Assembly: GCF_009727065.1 (NCBI RefSeq)
Contig: NZ_WNLP01000007.1
Coordinates: forward strand, 62,001 to 126,000
Source of the DNA: Bifidobacterium canis
GTDB lineage: Bacteria > Actinomycetota > Actinomycetes > Actinomycetales > Bifidobacteriaceae
DNA: 64,000 nucleotides
Direction of reading: 5' to 3'
Position 1 is the first letter of the stretch, and every line of letters begins with the position of its first letter. Shown in pieces: positions 1 to 10,183 of this stretch. The translations under genes were made by a program, and so were the position numbers. Under the pieces are notes generated by a model. That model ran no database searches. It was not told the DNA's origin and saw only the letters and a list, made by a program, of their open reading frames with translations.

Positions 1-812
1 AACATTGGCAGTATTCCAATTACTCAATGGAGTCAAATCAGTGATCGATGTGCCTGCAAATAAGCTCTCCATGTTCATGACTGCAGATGTGTCCCATTTC
101 CCCAATCCTGAAATATCTGAAAGCTTACTGTTTGCGAAGGCGTTCGTCATATCAGTCACCGTGTGTGTGTCCCAGTTTGCCAAGGAATTCGCATTGGTGA
201 GACCGCATTTTTGGAATGCCCAATACATGTTCTGCACCTTGCTAGTGTTCCAACTCCTTATGGGAGATAAGTCGCTCAATGATGTGCAACCTGAGAATAT
301 GCTTTGCATGCTGGTTAACTCAGAAGTATCCCAATGTGATAGACCACTGATATCCGTCAGATTCGAACAACCTGAAAATAGAGATTGCTGAGAACCCATA
401 AGCTTAATGGTTCCTTGCGTCACTACTTTTTGATCTTGACATCGTTGCCATTCTTTAGCCACGGTGGAGTGTAATCCACAGCATCACCTATCGTGCCAAC
501 ACTGCCGTTAAGCGGTTCAACATGCAAAGTGCCGTCTGCATCAATCTTCCACTCGACGCTCGTGCCAGTCTTAGTAGTCCAGGAAGTATAGCCAGCATCA
601 AGCACTGCCACTGTGGTGGCTGTAGTGCTCGGCGTCTCCACGGCGGAGTGCACCTGCGGCGTGGTGTTCTCCACCACTTGACTCGTCTGCGGCTCGCCCG
701 CATTTCCTGTGTTCACACTCGTGTAACGGGTCAACCATTGACTGGCAGACATTGGAATGCCTGGCATCATCACAGTCAAGCCCAAGAGCACGCTTACAAT
801 CGCTCTCAACAT
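1..812 (-). pseudogene. BspA-like leucine-rich surface protein, N-terminal part, frameshifted, runs off window
   Basis: The start at 812 follows a good ribosome binding site (AAAGGG). Residues 1-25 look like a signal peptide. A Ser/Thr-rich linker follows, then a short module containing WKIDADGTLHVEPL, typical of the segment before BspA-type repeats. The frame stops at 423. Adding one A to the A5 run (427-431) opens a second frame to the left edge that encodes repeats of the form LFSGCSNLTDI / WDTSELTSM (DUF285, BspA-type LRR). About three to four repeats are visible before the window ends. Proteins of this type are exported and in some bacteria bind host or bacterial surfaces; the ligand here cannot be told. 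The gene starts 17 bp after the stop of the giant adhesin, so they are probably co-transcribed. It is either a real frameshift or a one-base sequence error. No wall anchor is visible because the 3' end is missing. Confidence 0.75.
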
Positions 813-829
813 GATGATTCACCCTTTCT

Positions 830-3800
830 TTACTCGGAGACTTCGCTGACCATGTATGTGGTGCCGCCCGGCAGACCATCTATTTGCAGGTAGCCCATAG
901 CCGGAACTGCGAATTTGACGATGCCGCCCTTCGAGTCCACCTTCGCTGTCTGAGTGCTTTCGGTGTAGCCGTTGGAGTGCAGATCTGTGGCAGTGGCGCT
1001 CGTCCACTTTGGCGTATAGACTTTGGCCGTTATCGTCGTAGGCAACGTGCCGCCTTGCGGAGGCATGAGCGCGATCTCCACAGGGAAGATCTGGTTGCGT
1101 TGCTTCACCGTGGCTGGGTCGTCTATGATCGTCTTTTCGATCTTCAGGCTGCCATTGCCAGCGACGTTCTTCCACACCATCGGCGTATCAAACGGGCTGG
1201 TGCCGGAGGCCACGCTGAAGTCTTGCTTGACGTTGAGCGTGCCATCGCCGTTGTCGGTTATCGTCGCCGTCACCTTCTGCACATGGCCGTCCCACACGAC
1301 CTTCGTATCGCCATCATCCTTCTTTTCCGAGATGTAGTAGGTGTAGGTGGTAGGAGTGCTGGTGGCAGACACATCTTGTTCGGTGAACTTCACCGGTTTG
1401 AACACGGCTTCGGTTGCCGTCACGCTCTTGCTGGCGGTCTTGGCTGTGGTTGCCTCCATGCAATTCTTGGCATTGGCATCACCATATGGTGCATCCTTGC
1501 ACAGTTCGAACGTGAACTGGCGCTGGCTCAGGTCTCCGCCGACGAACACCTTCGTGGCCTTGAGACTCATCTCGCCCTTCGCATGGTATTCGTTGTTGAA
1601 CTGTGGAACCAGCGTGGTGCTGCCATCGACCTTCGCCGCGGAAGCCTTCGTTGCCGTTTCATCGGCGTCGGTCAGTGCAGCTCCCTGGGTGCCGTCCGCG
1701 TTCGCGTGATAGTAGGTAGGGGTTGCCGTGATCGTGCCGTCGCCCATATCTTTGACATCGACGTTGACGTAGAACACCGTCTTGTCGTAGGTATAGCCGC
1801 CGACGTGCAGATCGCGCTCGACAATCTTGTAGGTGTGGGGCTTGCCTACATCGACGTTCGTGTAGCCGATCTTCGAGAACTTCACACTGCCATCGGCATC
1901 GTTGTATGCGGCACGAACCACGTTGCCCGCGGTGTCTTGCACCTCGAACTGGAACTGGTTCATTCGCATCGCGTGCCCAGTCAAAGTCTTCTTGGCTTCC
2001 AACTGCACGGAGCCGACGGTCTTGTAGACGTTATCTACCGATGCGGCAGCCGTCTGCGTCTTGCTGGAGCGCACTGTGCCGGTCATGTTGGTAGAGGTGC
2101 CAACGGTGAAGCCGTCACTGCCGTCTTCAGTCCATTCGTAGTCGTACGACGATGCAACCTTGTGCACGGTGATCGTCTCGCCTTCATAGAGCGAGACCTT
2201 GCCGCCGTTGGCGATCGTGCCGGTGTCGGCCAGATCGGTGTCGAGATCGTTCTTGTTCGTTCTCGTCCAGCTGTAGGTTCCGGCGTCATATTGCCAGATC
2301 GCCGCGCCGTTGGAGTCTGTACCGACCTTCTTGCGCAGGGTCAGCATGAACGTGAACTTCTTGTTCTTCGACTCCTTGGTGGCGGTTGTGTCGGTGATGC
2401 TCTTCGTCAACGAAATGTCGCCATACGGGTAATACTCGTTCGTCACATTGATGGTGCTGGTGTCGTTGCCGTTCGCATCCGTGACCACTGCCGGGTCGCT
2501 TGTAGAAGGCACGTACCCTTCGGTGTAGTCCTCTTCAACCGTGTAGGTGTAGTCCTTGGTTTCATTGCCGTCCCTGTAGTGCTTCGGCAGTCCAGTGAAC
2601 GAATACTTCCAGTTGCCGGAGGTGTCGGAGGTGACCAGTTGGCTTTGAATGCGCTTGCCATTCTGCTTCAGCCACAACTTGACCACGCTTGGGCGCTGTT
2701 GCGGGTTGTCGCCGCTCCACGTCTTCGAACCAGCTACATCAACCGTTGCAGGCGTGTGCTTGTTGATGGCCGCCACGTCCATTGTCCCGCCGTTCATCGT
2801 GATCGAAGGCGTGTAGGTGTAGCCGTTCGGCGTGTTGGTTTCAGCAACCGTGTACGTGTATGGAGCACCCTGGGCATCAGTGCGAGGCAGATACGAGAAC
2901 GTGTGCGTCCAGTCGTTGCTGGCACTCAGTTCGACGGGATCACCATACGCCTTGCCGTTCTGCATCAACTGCACGGTAACGCTGCCGGTGCGCAGACCAT
3001 CGCGGTTATTGTCGTCGTCCCACTGCTTCTTCACCACCACGTTATAAGGTTCAAGACCAACCTTCGTGTAGTCCTGATGAATGTAGTGGTTGACCGGATC
3101 GCCGGTAGACGCTTGCTCGGTGGACGACATGTAGACGTTGTTGTATGCGTGTGCCTTCTGGTCGATGGCGGTTTTCGCCGTATCTCCCTCCGGTGCCTTC
3201 ATGCGCAGCGTGACCTGCAAGCCGTCGTTCGCCGCGAGCACGTAGTCGCTGCCATCCGCCTTCTTCGAGCAGTCGATGGCGATTGCCTTGACAGTGGATG
3301 GGTCAGCAGGCAACGTTGTGGTCCACACCGACGTATCGTGCAGATTCGGGATGCTGTTCGTTGAACCGTCAACCTTGTATTGGGTCAGGTCGACGTGCTT
3401 CAGCGCGTAATACACCACAGGCGCAATGCCCTTTGCCTGCAATGCGGCGGTGTCAACGCCGAGGAACGATCCATACCACTGCGCATCGCCGTGATCGGCT
3501 TTGTCGGCAGTGGGCTGGTACGCCTCGATGTCGTCGTAGAACACGATGTTCTTCGTCTCGCTGTCGTTGCCGTTCTCCATGCGCAAGCGGTACTTGTATG
3601 CGCCACCTGTCGGCACAGTGATGCTATTGGCATCAAGACCAGTGCCCCACTTGCCATCGGTATCGCTCGACACGTCCTTCTGCAAACCGGCGAGCGCATA
3701 CGTGCGCGCATGCGTCACAGTGCTTGCCGCCGCATACACGGTCGGCTTCGCCGCATCCGCGTTGTCATCGAGATTCGTCATCAGGTCTTCAACGCCGGAA

Positions 3801-6800
3801 ACCGCATCTGGCGTGTATTGGTTCTTGTATTTGCGGGCGCTCTGATCCGTGGAGTTGTAGGGCTTGTAGTCCTTACCTACGGCATCGGGCTCTGCGATCA
3901 ACCCTGGCACTGTGCCCCACACCTTCGAATTCGAGGCATAGGCGATGTTGTTCGTGAGCGTGAGCGAAATGTCTTTGATCTCGTTCCACGTGTAAATGCC
4001 CTTGAAGGTGATGGAATGCTTGGTGCCGTATTTGCCCGTATACACACCCGAACCAACGCTTGAGCCGAACTTGACCGGCGTCGTGTTGTTGTTGACGCGC
4101 ACGATCAGCATGGTTCTGCCAGAGCCACGCCAATTGTCGACAGTCGTGTAAGACGCCATGCCATCGGCGGTGATGCTCGACGGATCCACGCGGAAGCCGA
4201 GCGGCAGCAGGTCGTAATATGTGCCTGACACATCTTTGCCCAGCGTGCCGTTGTTCACCACCGTGTTGTAGTCGTCAGCGCTGATCTGGTTGCTGACCGA
4301 ATACACGTTCGCCGTGTATTTGATCTGCACCTGGCGTGCAGCCTTGTCTGCATCCGTTTGTGCAAGCTGTTCGCCGTCCTTGGTCATCCACACGCTTTGT
4401 GCGGCGGAAGACAGGCGGTCGACGCCCGCGGAATCAGGGTCGCCGTTGGCATCGGTCACCGTCGATTTGCCGTTAATATCTTCACTGCCTTTGGCGTCTT
4501 GGTGATACACCTGTGCGGTCACCGGCTTGCCATCGGCATCCTTCTCCTGCTGGGTGACGTCTTCTGTGGCAGTGTTGCGCACATCAGTGTATTCAGACGT
4601 ATCTGAATTACTCATCAGCTTCTTCACCGCAGACTGTATAGTGCTCGACGAGCCGTGCAATGCCAGCGTTGGAATCACACCGACGGTGATGCCCGCGGCT
4701 GCGGTGGAATAGGTCACCTTCCAATGCGTTATGTTCTGCGAAGTCGGGAATGTAATAATGTCACCATTCACAGTGGCATCATTGGCAGCGGTGATCGTCG
4801 GCGTACTCGAAAGGCCCTTGCCGTTCCACGTCACCTTGGCATATTCCACCCAGTTTCCGGTGTCAGTCTTGCCATAGAACGTTTCGTCAGGCTCCGCGAT
4901 CGACGAGTCATACGCATATCCCCAATATGTGCCGTGCACATTGTTCACCTGCTGGTACGACTGCATATATGGAACCAGCACGCGCAGCTGCGTGAACTTG
5001 TAGTCGGCGCCGGTCAGTGCTGTGCCGCCCGCCGAACTCTGCTCGTTGAAATACACGCCGTCGTCGGTGTTCGTGAAGTCGAGCGCGCTCTTGCCGAACA
5101 CGCTGGCATCATTGGTCGGGCAGGCGCCAGGAAGCCACTTCTTGCCGCTCTTCACCGCGGGATTGTGCGAACTGCACGTCCACGGATATGGGTAGTTCTC
5201 AGCGTTCACGCTGTAGGTCAGATTGACATCGTCGCCTTGCGCAAGCGTGTTCAGCGCGTACGGGTACAAGCCCACATGCTTGCTATCGTACGGATCCGTC
5301 ATCTGCACCTTGGCTTCTTTGACCGGATCGTAGTCGTTGTAGACGCGCTTGCCGTTGTCGTAGTGGTAATCCGTGCGCCACAGCGACGCACCGGCGCCGG
5401 TGGAGTCAACGCCCCACTTGTGCACCCTGAAGTGCCCGACCGGCACATACCACGGGTAGGCACGGTACGTGTCTGTCGCACTGGCACTCACTGGGCTGCT
5501 CGTCGTAGCGCTGTCTGCCTGCGTCAGTGTGTAGCTGACGGTGTTCTTCAACTGCTTGGTGAGCAGCTGATTCTTATCAGATATTTGCCCTTCCTGTGGT
5601 TGGAATTCAGACTTTGGGTATGCCACATACACGTGATAATAAAAATTATTACCATCATTCACATAGGTGTATTTCGCACTGTCTTTTGTGTATGGCGTGC
5701 CGTCAGAGATCACACCGGTCGCGGTCATCGTGCCGTCTGAGTTGAACGTGGCGTTCGGCACATCAGTGCCAACCACAATGCCGTTCACATATTTCTCAGT
5801 ACTGCCCGGCACTGTCTCGTCTTTCGAAGGAGTGTCGGTGATGCTGAGATTGAAGTATTGATTACCGGAAACGTAGGCATAGATGTACCAATCGACGTAG
5901 TAGTAGTCAGCTGCGCTCTTTCCGCTCGGGAAACGAGTAGTGAGCTTCTTCAGCCCCTCAGGCTCGCTCGTGTAGATGCCAGCGCTGCGCTTGGTGACTG
6001 ACTTCACCGTCTCGCTCGTGTTCACCTTCGCGTTGATGGTATTACTCGTTTTCCTGAGCGTATTGCCCTTGCTCGTGGTCACGTTGAGAATCGCGCCGAA
6101 ATCTGCCGACGTTTGCCCGGAAACCAGCTCGGAGGGAACCACGTTGTCGAAATACACGTCAAAATAACCCTGATAACCAGCGGGAAGCGTCTGCGTGTTC
6201 GACACTATGATCTTGTTATCCACACGCTTGTAGGTCATCACTGCATCTTGAGACGGATCCTCTGGCACCGACATGTCGATATTGCCTTCGTCTTTGCCGA
6301 AACGATCCTTAAAAATATTGAGTGGAATGGTGATCTGCAGATCGCCGGGATTGTAGCTGTTCTGACCAGACACGCTGAAACTCACGCGCGCGCCGAACGA
6401 CATGGCAGTATTGCTTGTTGGCGTTTGCTCATTCGTCTGCTGATCGGTGTCGAGCCACTTCACCGTAAGCTTTTCAATGGTCGTGCCGTCGAGCGTCGAC
6501 GCGGAATCAGAAGATCCACTCAAGTCGAGCTTGCCTACGTTCTTGTCGGTGCTGAGCACCGTGTTGAGCAGATTGCCGATAACTGGCACGCTGCTGTAAC
6601 GCTGATTCGCCAGCTCCTTCGACTGCGTTGGCGTGTAGCTAGACACGACGCCGCTTTTCGACGTTGCCGCTTGCGTGAGCGCCTTCGCCTGCGCGCTTAG
6701 CTGGTCTTCCGTCACAACGTTGTTCTTCTGCGACGTGCTTGCGGAGGTCGTTGCAGAAGATGCAGTGGACTTCGCTTGCGCAGAGGTGGCTGTCAACGTT

Positions 6801-6931
6801 GAATCAGCCGCCTTCAACGGAGAGTCGACCGTCATCGGCAGCGTTGCGGCGAACGCGGTGGTTGGCAACAGCATCGCCAACGCCGCGATGACCGCAACAA
6901 TGACTGCAAGAACTCGATTGAGCTTATGCAT
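830..6931 (-). CDS. Giant secreted adhesin/pilus-tip protein with Cna-B and isopeptide domains, no C-terminal anchor
   Basis: This protein of about 2033 residues is probably the tip or shaft adhesin of the neighbouring pilus. I chose the ATG at 6931, which overlaps the sortase stop codon, because it gives a clean signal peptide (MHKLNRVLAVIVAVIAALAM, cleavage after AFA). The N-terminal half is a large adhesin head. From about residue 1390 come two Cna-B domains (around VVVKKQWDDD and TVDVAGSKTW). Spy0128-like isopeptide domains follow (around LEAKKTLTGH and LKATKVFVGG). The protein ends abruptly at GGTTYMVSEVSE, in the middle of what should be a further domain. There is no LPXTG motif, hydrophobic stretch or charged tail. 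Since sortase assembly needs such a signal, this copy looks C-terminally truncated, or it is secreted. No frameshift close to the end restores an anchor. Confidence 0.85.
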   Translation of the reverse strand: MHKLNRVLAVIVAVIAALAMLLPTTAFAATLPMTVDSPLKAADSTLTATSAQAKSTASSATTSASTSQKNNVVTEDQLSAQAKALTQAATSKSGVVSSYTPTQSKELANQRYSSVPVIGNLLNTVLSTDKNVGKLDLSGSSDSASTLDGTTIEKLTVKWLDTDQQTNEQTPTSNTAMSFGARVSFSVSGQNSYNPGDLQITIPLNIFKDRFGKDEGNIDMSVPEDPSQDAVMTYKRVDNKIIVSNTQTLPAGYQGYFDVYFDNVVPSELVSGQTSADFGAILNVTTSKGNTLRKTSNTINAKVNTSETVKSVTKRSAGIYTSEPEGLKKLTTRFPSGKSAADYYYVDWYIYAYVSGNQYFNLSITDTPSKDETVPGSTEKYVNGIVVGTDVPNATFNSDGTMTATGVISDGTPYTKDSAKYTYVNDGNNFYYHVYVAYPKSEFQPQEGQISDKNQLLTKQLKNTVSYTLTQADSATTSSPVSASATDTYRAYPWYVPVGHFRVHKWGVDSTGAGASLWRTDYHYDNGKRVYNDYDPVKEAKVQMTDPYDSKHVGLYPYALNTLAQGDDVNLTYSVNAENYPYPWTCSSHNPAVKSGKKWLPGACPTNDASVFGKSALDFTNTDDGVYFNEQSSAGGTALTGADYKFTQLRVLVPYMQSYQQVNNVHGTYWGYAYDSSIAEPDETFYGKTDTGNWVEYAKVTWNGKGLSSTPTITAANDATVNGDIITFPTSQNITHWKVTYSTAAAGITVGVIPTLALHGSSSTIQSAVKKLMSNSDTSEYTDVRNTATEDVTQQEKDADGKPVTAQVYHQDAKGSEDINGKSTVTDANGDPDSAGVDRLSSAAQSVWMTKDGEQLAQTDADKAARQVQIKYTANVYSVSNQISADDYNTVVNNGTLGKDVSGTYYDLLPLGFRVDPSSITADGMASYTTVDNWRGSGRTMLIVRVNNNTTPVKFGSSVGSGVYTGKYGTKHSITFKGIYTWNEIKDISLTLTNNIAYASNSKVWGTVPGLIAEPDAVGKDYKPYNSTDQSARKYKNQYTPDAVSGVEDLMTNLDDNADAAKPTVYAAASTVTHARTYALAGLQKDVSSDTDGKWGTGLDANSITVPTGGAYKYRLRMENGNDSETKNIVFYDDIEAYQPTADKADHGDAQWYGSFLGVDTAALQAKGIAPVVYYALKHVDLTQYKVDGSTNSIPNLHDTSVWTTTLPADPSTVKAIAIDCSKKADGSDYVLAANDGLQVTLRMKAPEGDTAKTAIDQKAHAYNNVYMSSTEQASTGDPVNHYIHQDYTKVGLEPYNVVVKKQWDDDNNRDGLRTGSVTVQLMQNGKAYGDPVELSASNDWTHTFSYLPRTDAQGAPYTYTVAETNTPNGYTYTPSITMNGGTMDVAAINKHTPATVDVAGSKTWSGDNPQQRPSVVKLWLKQNGKRIQSQLVTSDTSGNWKYSFTGLPKHYRDGNETKDYTYTVEEDYTEGYVPSTSDPAVVTDANGNDTSTINVTNEYYPYGDISLTKSITDTTATKESKNKKFTFMLTLRKKVGTDSNGAAIWQYDAGTYSWTRTNKNDLDTDLADTGTIANGGKVSLYEGETITVHKVASSYDYEWTEDGSDGFTVGTSTNMTGTVRSSKTQTAAASVDNVYKTVGSVQLEAKKTLTGHAMRMNQFQFEVQDTAGNVVRAAYNDADGSVKFSKIGYTNVDVGKPHTYKIVERDLHVGGYTYDKTVFYVNVDVKDMGDGTITATPTYYHANADGTQGAALTDADETATKASAAKVDGSTTLVPQFNNEYHAKGEMSLKATKVFVGGDLSQRQFTFELCKDAPYGDANAKNCMEATTAKTASKSVTATEAVFKPVKFTEQDVSATSTPTTYTYYISEKKDDGDTKVVWDGHVQKVTATITDNGDGTLNVKQDFSVASGTSPFDTPMVWKNVAGNGSLKIEKTIIDDPATVKQRNQIFPVEIALMPPQGGTLPTTITAKVYTPKWTSATATDLHSNGYTESTQTAKVDSKGGIVKFAVPAMGYLQIDGLPGGTTYMVSEVSE

Positions 6932-7976
6932 GGTGGACTTCTTTCTTCTCAACGTTCTCTGCGCGCTGCGCATGCTGTGGCTGCTGTGCCCGCTGCGCAT
7001 GTTGTGCATGCTGTGCTGCTTGCGCTGCCTGCGCGCGACGGCGGCGCTTGACTACGTGAATAATGACGGCGAGAATGACTGCCAAGATCAACACGATGAT
7101 CATGGCGATCAACGCGATGAGCTTCACATCGCGAACCTGGCTGATAGGAGGAGCCGGATGCGGGGTTGACACGCGCTGCGCGGTGACGATCAGGCGACGC
7201 GTGTTCACGCCGATCGGCGTGCAGGTCATCAAACTGATGCGCGCCGAACCCGCTTTGTTCGGAGCCGGAATATCGCTGCGCGTGTCTGCGCTCGCCACTT
7301 TGCGTTGCGCTTCAAACACCGACGCCGCTTGCTCCGGCTTCACCGTGACGATATTCACCACTTGGTAGGCTTGGGTGGAGCCGAACACGTTAACGTAAAT
7401 AAAGCCCCCGTTTTTGAGTTCCGAGAGCCTGGAGAACAACAACCCTTGCACACCGCCCGAATGTGCTGCGATGGCAGACAACGTACCATTCTGGCCAACA
7501 GGTAACGCCGTGCCATACACATGGCCGGCACCCCTGTCGAGCGCGTCATCGAGCGTGGTGTGATACACGGGAACTGTCACCGATATAGACGGAATCGATA
7601 TCGTGGCCATCACCGTGCCGCCCGTGCTCAAATACGTGCTGTCAAGCGACTCCAACGGCTGGTTCTCGTCGTTGCGCATATCAGCCGGAATCGCTCCCCC
7701 AAAGCGACTCGGCAACGAATTGTTGTATTGCACCGCTTCATCAAACATCTTCTTGCGATCAGGGCTCGGCCACTGCTGCGTTTGCGCTTGCGCATGAGCC
7801 GCGGATTCACGGACTGCGTGATCGTTGACGATGATGAAATAGACGGATGTGGCGAGCAGGAGGGAACCGATCACATAGAGCACCCAACTCACGATGGTGA
7901 TCGCACGTGCGACCTTCAACCGTGACGTCAACGCTGCACGATGCTGGGCTGCCGTCACAGAGACTGCGGCACTCAT
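6924..7976 (-). CDS. Class C sortase (pilus-assembly transpeptidase), locus 1
   Basis: This membrane transpeptidase is expected to polymerise the LPKTG pilin encoded just upstream. Its 350 residues have an N-terminal membrane helix (about 27-50), the sortase fold, and a C-terminal helix (about 286-308) typical of class C. Catalytic residues are visible: His172 in AAHSGG, Cys252 in LMTCTPIGVNTRRL, and the Arg of that motif. I do not see the DPW/DPF lid motif usual in class C, unlike the sortase at 11.1-12.1 kb. The tail after residue 310 is an odd low-complexity stretch rich in Arg, Gln, Ala and His. An AGGAGGG site precedes the ATG. The stop codon overlaps the start of the giant adhesin by 8 bp, which suggests translational coupling. 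A strong hairpin separates it from the pilin gene. Confidence 0.93.
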   Translation of the reverse strand: MSAAVSVTAAQHRAALTSRLKVARAITIVSWVLYVIGSLLLATSVYFIIVNDHAVRESAAHAQAQTQQWPSPDRKKMFDEAVQYNNSLPSRFGGAIPADMRNDENQPLESLDSTYLSTGGTVMATISIPSISVTVPVYHTTLDDALDRGAGHVYGTALPVGQNGTLSAIAAHSGGVQGLLFSRLSELKNGGFIYVNVFGSTQAYQVVNIVTVKPEQAASVFEAQRKVASADTRSDIPAPNKAGSARISLMTCTPIGVNTRRLIVTAQRVSTPHPAPPISQVRDVKLIALIAMIIVLILAVILAVIIHVVKRRRRAQAAQAAQHAQHAQRAQQPQHAQRAENVEKKEVHHA

Positions 7977-8030
7977 GCTGATTCCCTCCTCTCTGCCAAA
8001 TAGGTATTGATAGTGATTAATAGTGATTGT

Positions 8031-8079
8031 GATCTGATCTGCATGCCGAGCTACAGCGCTTCGGCATGCAGATCAGATC
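8031..8079 (-). terminator. Strong hairpin between pilin and sortase genes
   Basis: Perfect 19-bp inverted repeat (8031-8049 with 8061-8079) and an 11-base loop, located between the pilin stop and the sortase start. There is no clear T-tract, so partial termination or RNA processing that keeps sortase expression below pilin expression is plausible (inference). Confidence 0.7.
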
Positions 8080-8102
8080 ATCGGGTTAGCGCCGATGCGC
8101 TA

Positions 8103-10183
8103 TCAGGCGGTAGCGCCCTTGCGCATCTTGCGACCAACATAACCGAGAGCCACAGCCAGTGCGATGACCGCTGCGCCACCCAGCAGAATCCATGTGATCT
8201 GACCACCGGTCTTAGGCAGGTCAGACACGTTCTTCGTATTCAAAACGGTGATCGTGCCGTTGTCGAACGTGTTATCGGCAGCAGCAGAGGTTGCACTCAA
8301 CGTAGCGGTTTTATCGACAAACTTATTGAACTCGCCAGCATCTACTGCGATATTGACACCGCTCTTGTCTTTCACCACATTGCCGTTTTCATCCTTTGTG
8401 ATTTGCGGAGTCAGCGTCACAGTGAACGTCACAGGATTGGAACCAAGCACGTATCCCTTAGGGGCTTCGGTTTCCTTGAAGGTGTATGTAATTGCTTTAT
8501 CGTTATCTGCGGCCAAGCCAGCGATGGTCACAGGCTGGGCCCCATCAGCGGTCTTATAGTCCAGAGTGATCGTGTCAAGAGCCTTATCATAGCCCGCTGC
8601 ACCCGCCTTGACCACCGAATATGTCGAACCATCAGCAGACTTAGCGAACTTGATCTTGGTGGGTTCTGCACTCGCGTCGGCACCAGGAACAGTGACTTGG
8701 AACTTTGCGCCACTCAGCAACGTCTTTGGAGCATTGAGATCAGCCTTCTGCATGTCGAGCTTGACGCTGTAGAGCTTGACCTTATCGGTCACCGTGCCCT
8801 TGTCTTCTTCAACATTCGGGTTGTTCGAGAAGTCGAGCTGAACATCGTTCTCGGTGTTCTTCAACGAGTCCTTAGCATCAGGAGTCAGTGCTGTGATCAC
8901 GCCGTCATAGGTGAGCTTGATCCTCTGACCTTGATACTTGAGGATGGCATTCTCCGTCTTGTTGTTGCCATCAGCATCTTTCACTGGCTGACCGCTGTCG
9001 TCAAGCACAGTTGCCGATGGGTTCAACGACACAATGAAGTCGTTAGTATCATCCGCTGTATCAGTGTTCTCGGAGAACGCGTAATCATATGCCGGAACTT
9101 TGGTATAGGTAGAACCATCCGTCGAAGCTTCCAAACTGAAATTATTCAGTCCCGTCACCTTGCCACTTGTGTCCTTGGTGAACGGTTCAATGTTGTCAGT
9201 TGGATTATCAGTGATTTTGAATTCCTTTGGAATCCACGTCTTATCGTCCGTTGTCGTGTGATCCGCTTGATAGTTTTGATAGTTCGGCACATTCGTGTTG
9301 ATGGTGAATGTACGCTTCGTGCCGATCTGAATCAGCTGCTCAGGGTGCGAAACGGTCTTCTGAATTTCGACTTTCTCAGCCTTGAGGTTCAACTTTCCAA
9401 GGTCATATGTGACGGCACTATCACCAGTGCCGCTCTTGATCTGCGTGCACATCGTGCCATCAACGCTGACTGGAGTGCCAACGATCATGGCGTGCGAAAT
9501 CGTTTCACTGGACTTGCCGTCAGCAGACTGTTTTACAGGATCCTTGGTCTCATCGTTATCATTCTCGACGATAAGATACAGACCTTCAGAGCCATCTGGA
9601 ATATCCAGCGTGACTTCACTGTCTTCGGCAGTGGCGGTAGCGGTTGGGGTGGCAGAGCTCAACTGCGTCTTCATTGACTCAGCGAACTTACGGAGTTCGT
9701 TGGAATTGACTTGCGTGTTGCCATACACGTCAGTTCCACTGCCGTACATGTAATGGCAGATGAACTGCAGCCTGTTCATGTTTGCCGCAGCACCAGTGAA
9801 AGTTACCTTGTCGCCGGATACCGTCATCAAGTCTTTGAGCCCGGTCGGATACGCTGCGATCAATGCCTTGTCGAGCATGGCATCAGTTATGCCATTTACT
9901 TTTCTCCGTAATCCAGATCGTAACTGGTGATAACACCGTCTTTCCCTTCGACGTCCTTGTACTTACCCAGTTGGTAAGCCTTGAACGTACGACCCTTGAC
10001 GGTTGGTGCGATCAGATTTTGGCTACCCCCCCCCGGAGCACTAATTGTTATATCGTTCGTCGTGGGAGTCGTAGCGTCCGTGCCGCTGGCTTCATCAGCG
10101 AAAGCGACGGTCGCGCCAATCATCGACATTGATGCTAAGAACGCTATGCCAGCCGCTCCAACGGCCTTTATTTTCGATTGCAT
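8103..10183 (-). pseudogene. Sortase-dependent major pilin (LPKTG), frameshifted near the N-terminus, with a G9 tract
   Basis: This is the backbone pilin of locus 1, about 693 residues once the frame is restored. The start at 10183 follows AGAGAAG, and residues 1-29 are a signal peptide. A mature N-terminal domain follows (TFKAYQLGKYKDV), then isopeptide-type domains with an E-box-like segment (YTFKETEAPKGYVL). The end has LPKTG, a hydrophobic helix and a KMRKGATA tail, which together form the sorting signal. The frame breaks at 9896; one extra A in the A4 run at 9900-9903 joins both halves (YGEK-VNGITDAMLDK). Separately, a run of nine G on the coding strand (10026-10034) encodes Gly-Gly-Gly just after the signal peptide. 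With nine G the frame there is correct. Such poly-G tracts act as on/off switches in other bifidobacterial pilin genes. Confidence 0.85.
10026..10034 (-). repeat. Poly-G (G9) tract in the pilin gene, candidate phase-variation switch
   Basis: Nine C on the plus strand, read as nine G in the pilin coding strand, placed within the first 55 codons. Gain or loss of one G would stop pilin synthesis. It is by far the longest G/C homopolymer I noticed in the window. Confidence 0.8.

Noticed and set aside
598-879. Alternative frame extending the giant adhesin past its stop
   Set aside because: A one-base change at the stop opens a frame of about 90 codons, but its translation has no domain, LPXTG motif or hydrophobic anchor.
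884-3364. Long plus-strand open frame (826 codons) opposite the giant adhesin
   Set aside because: Arg/Val/His-rich translation typical of the complement of a GC-rich gene, no ribosome binding site, and the opposite strand encodes clear Cna-B and isopeptide domains.
8007-9677. 556-codon plus-strand frame opposite pilin 1
   Set aside because: Antisense of a recognisable LPKTG pilin; no start signal and no family features.
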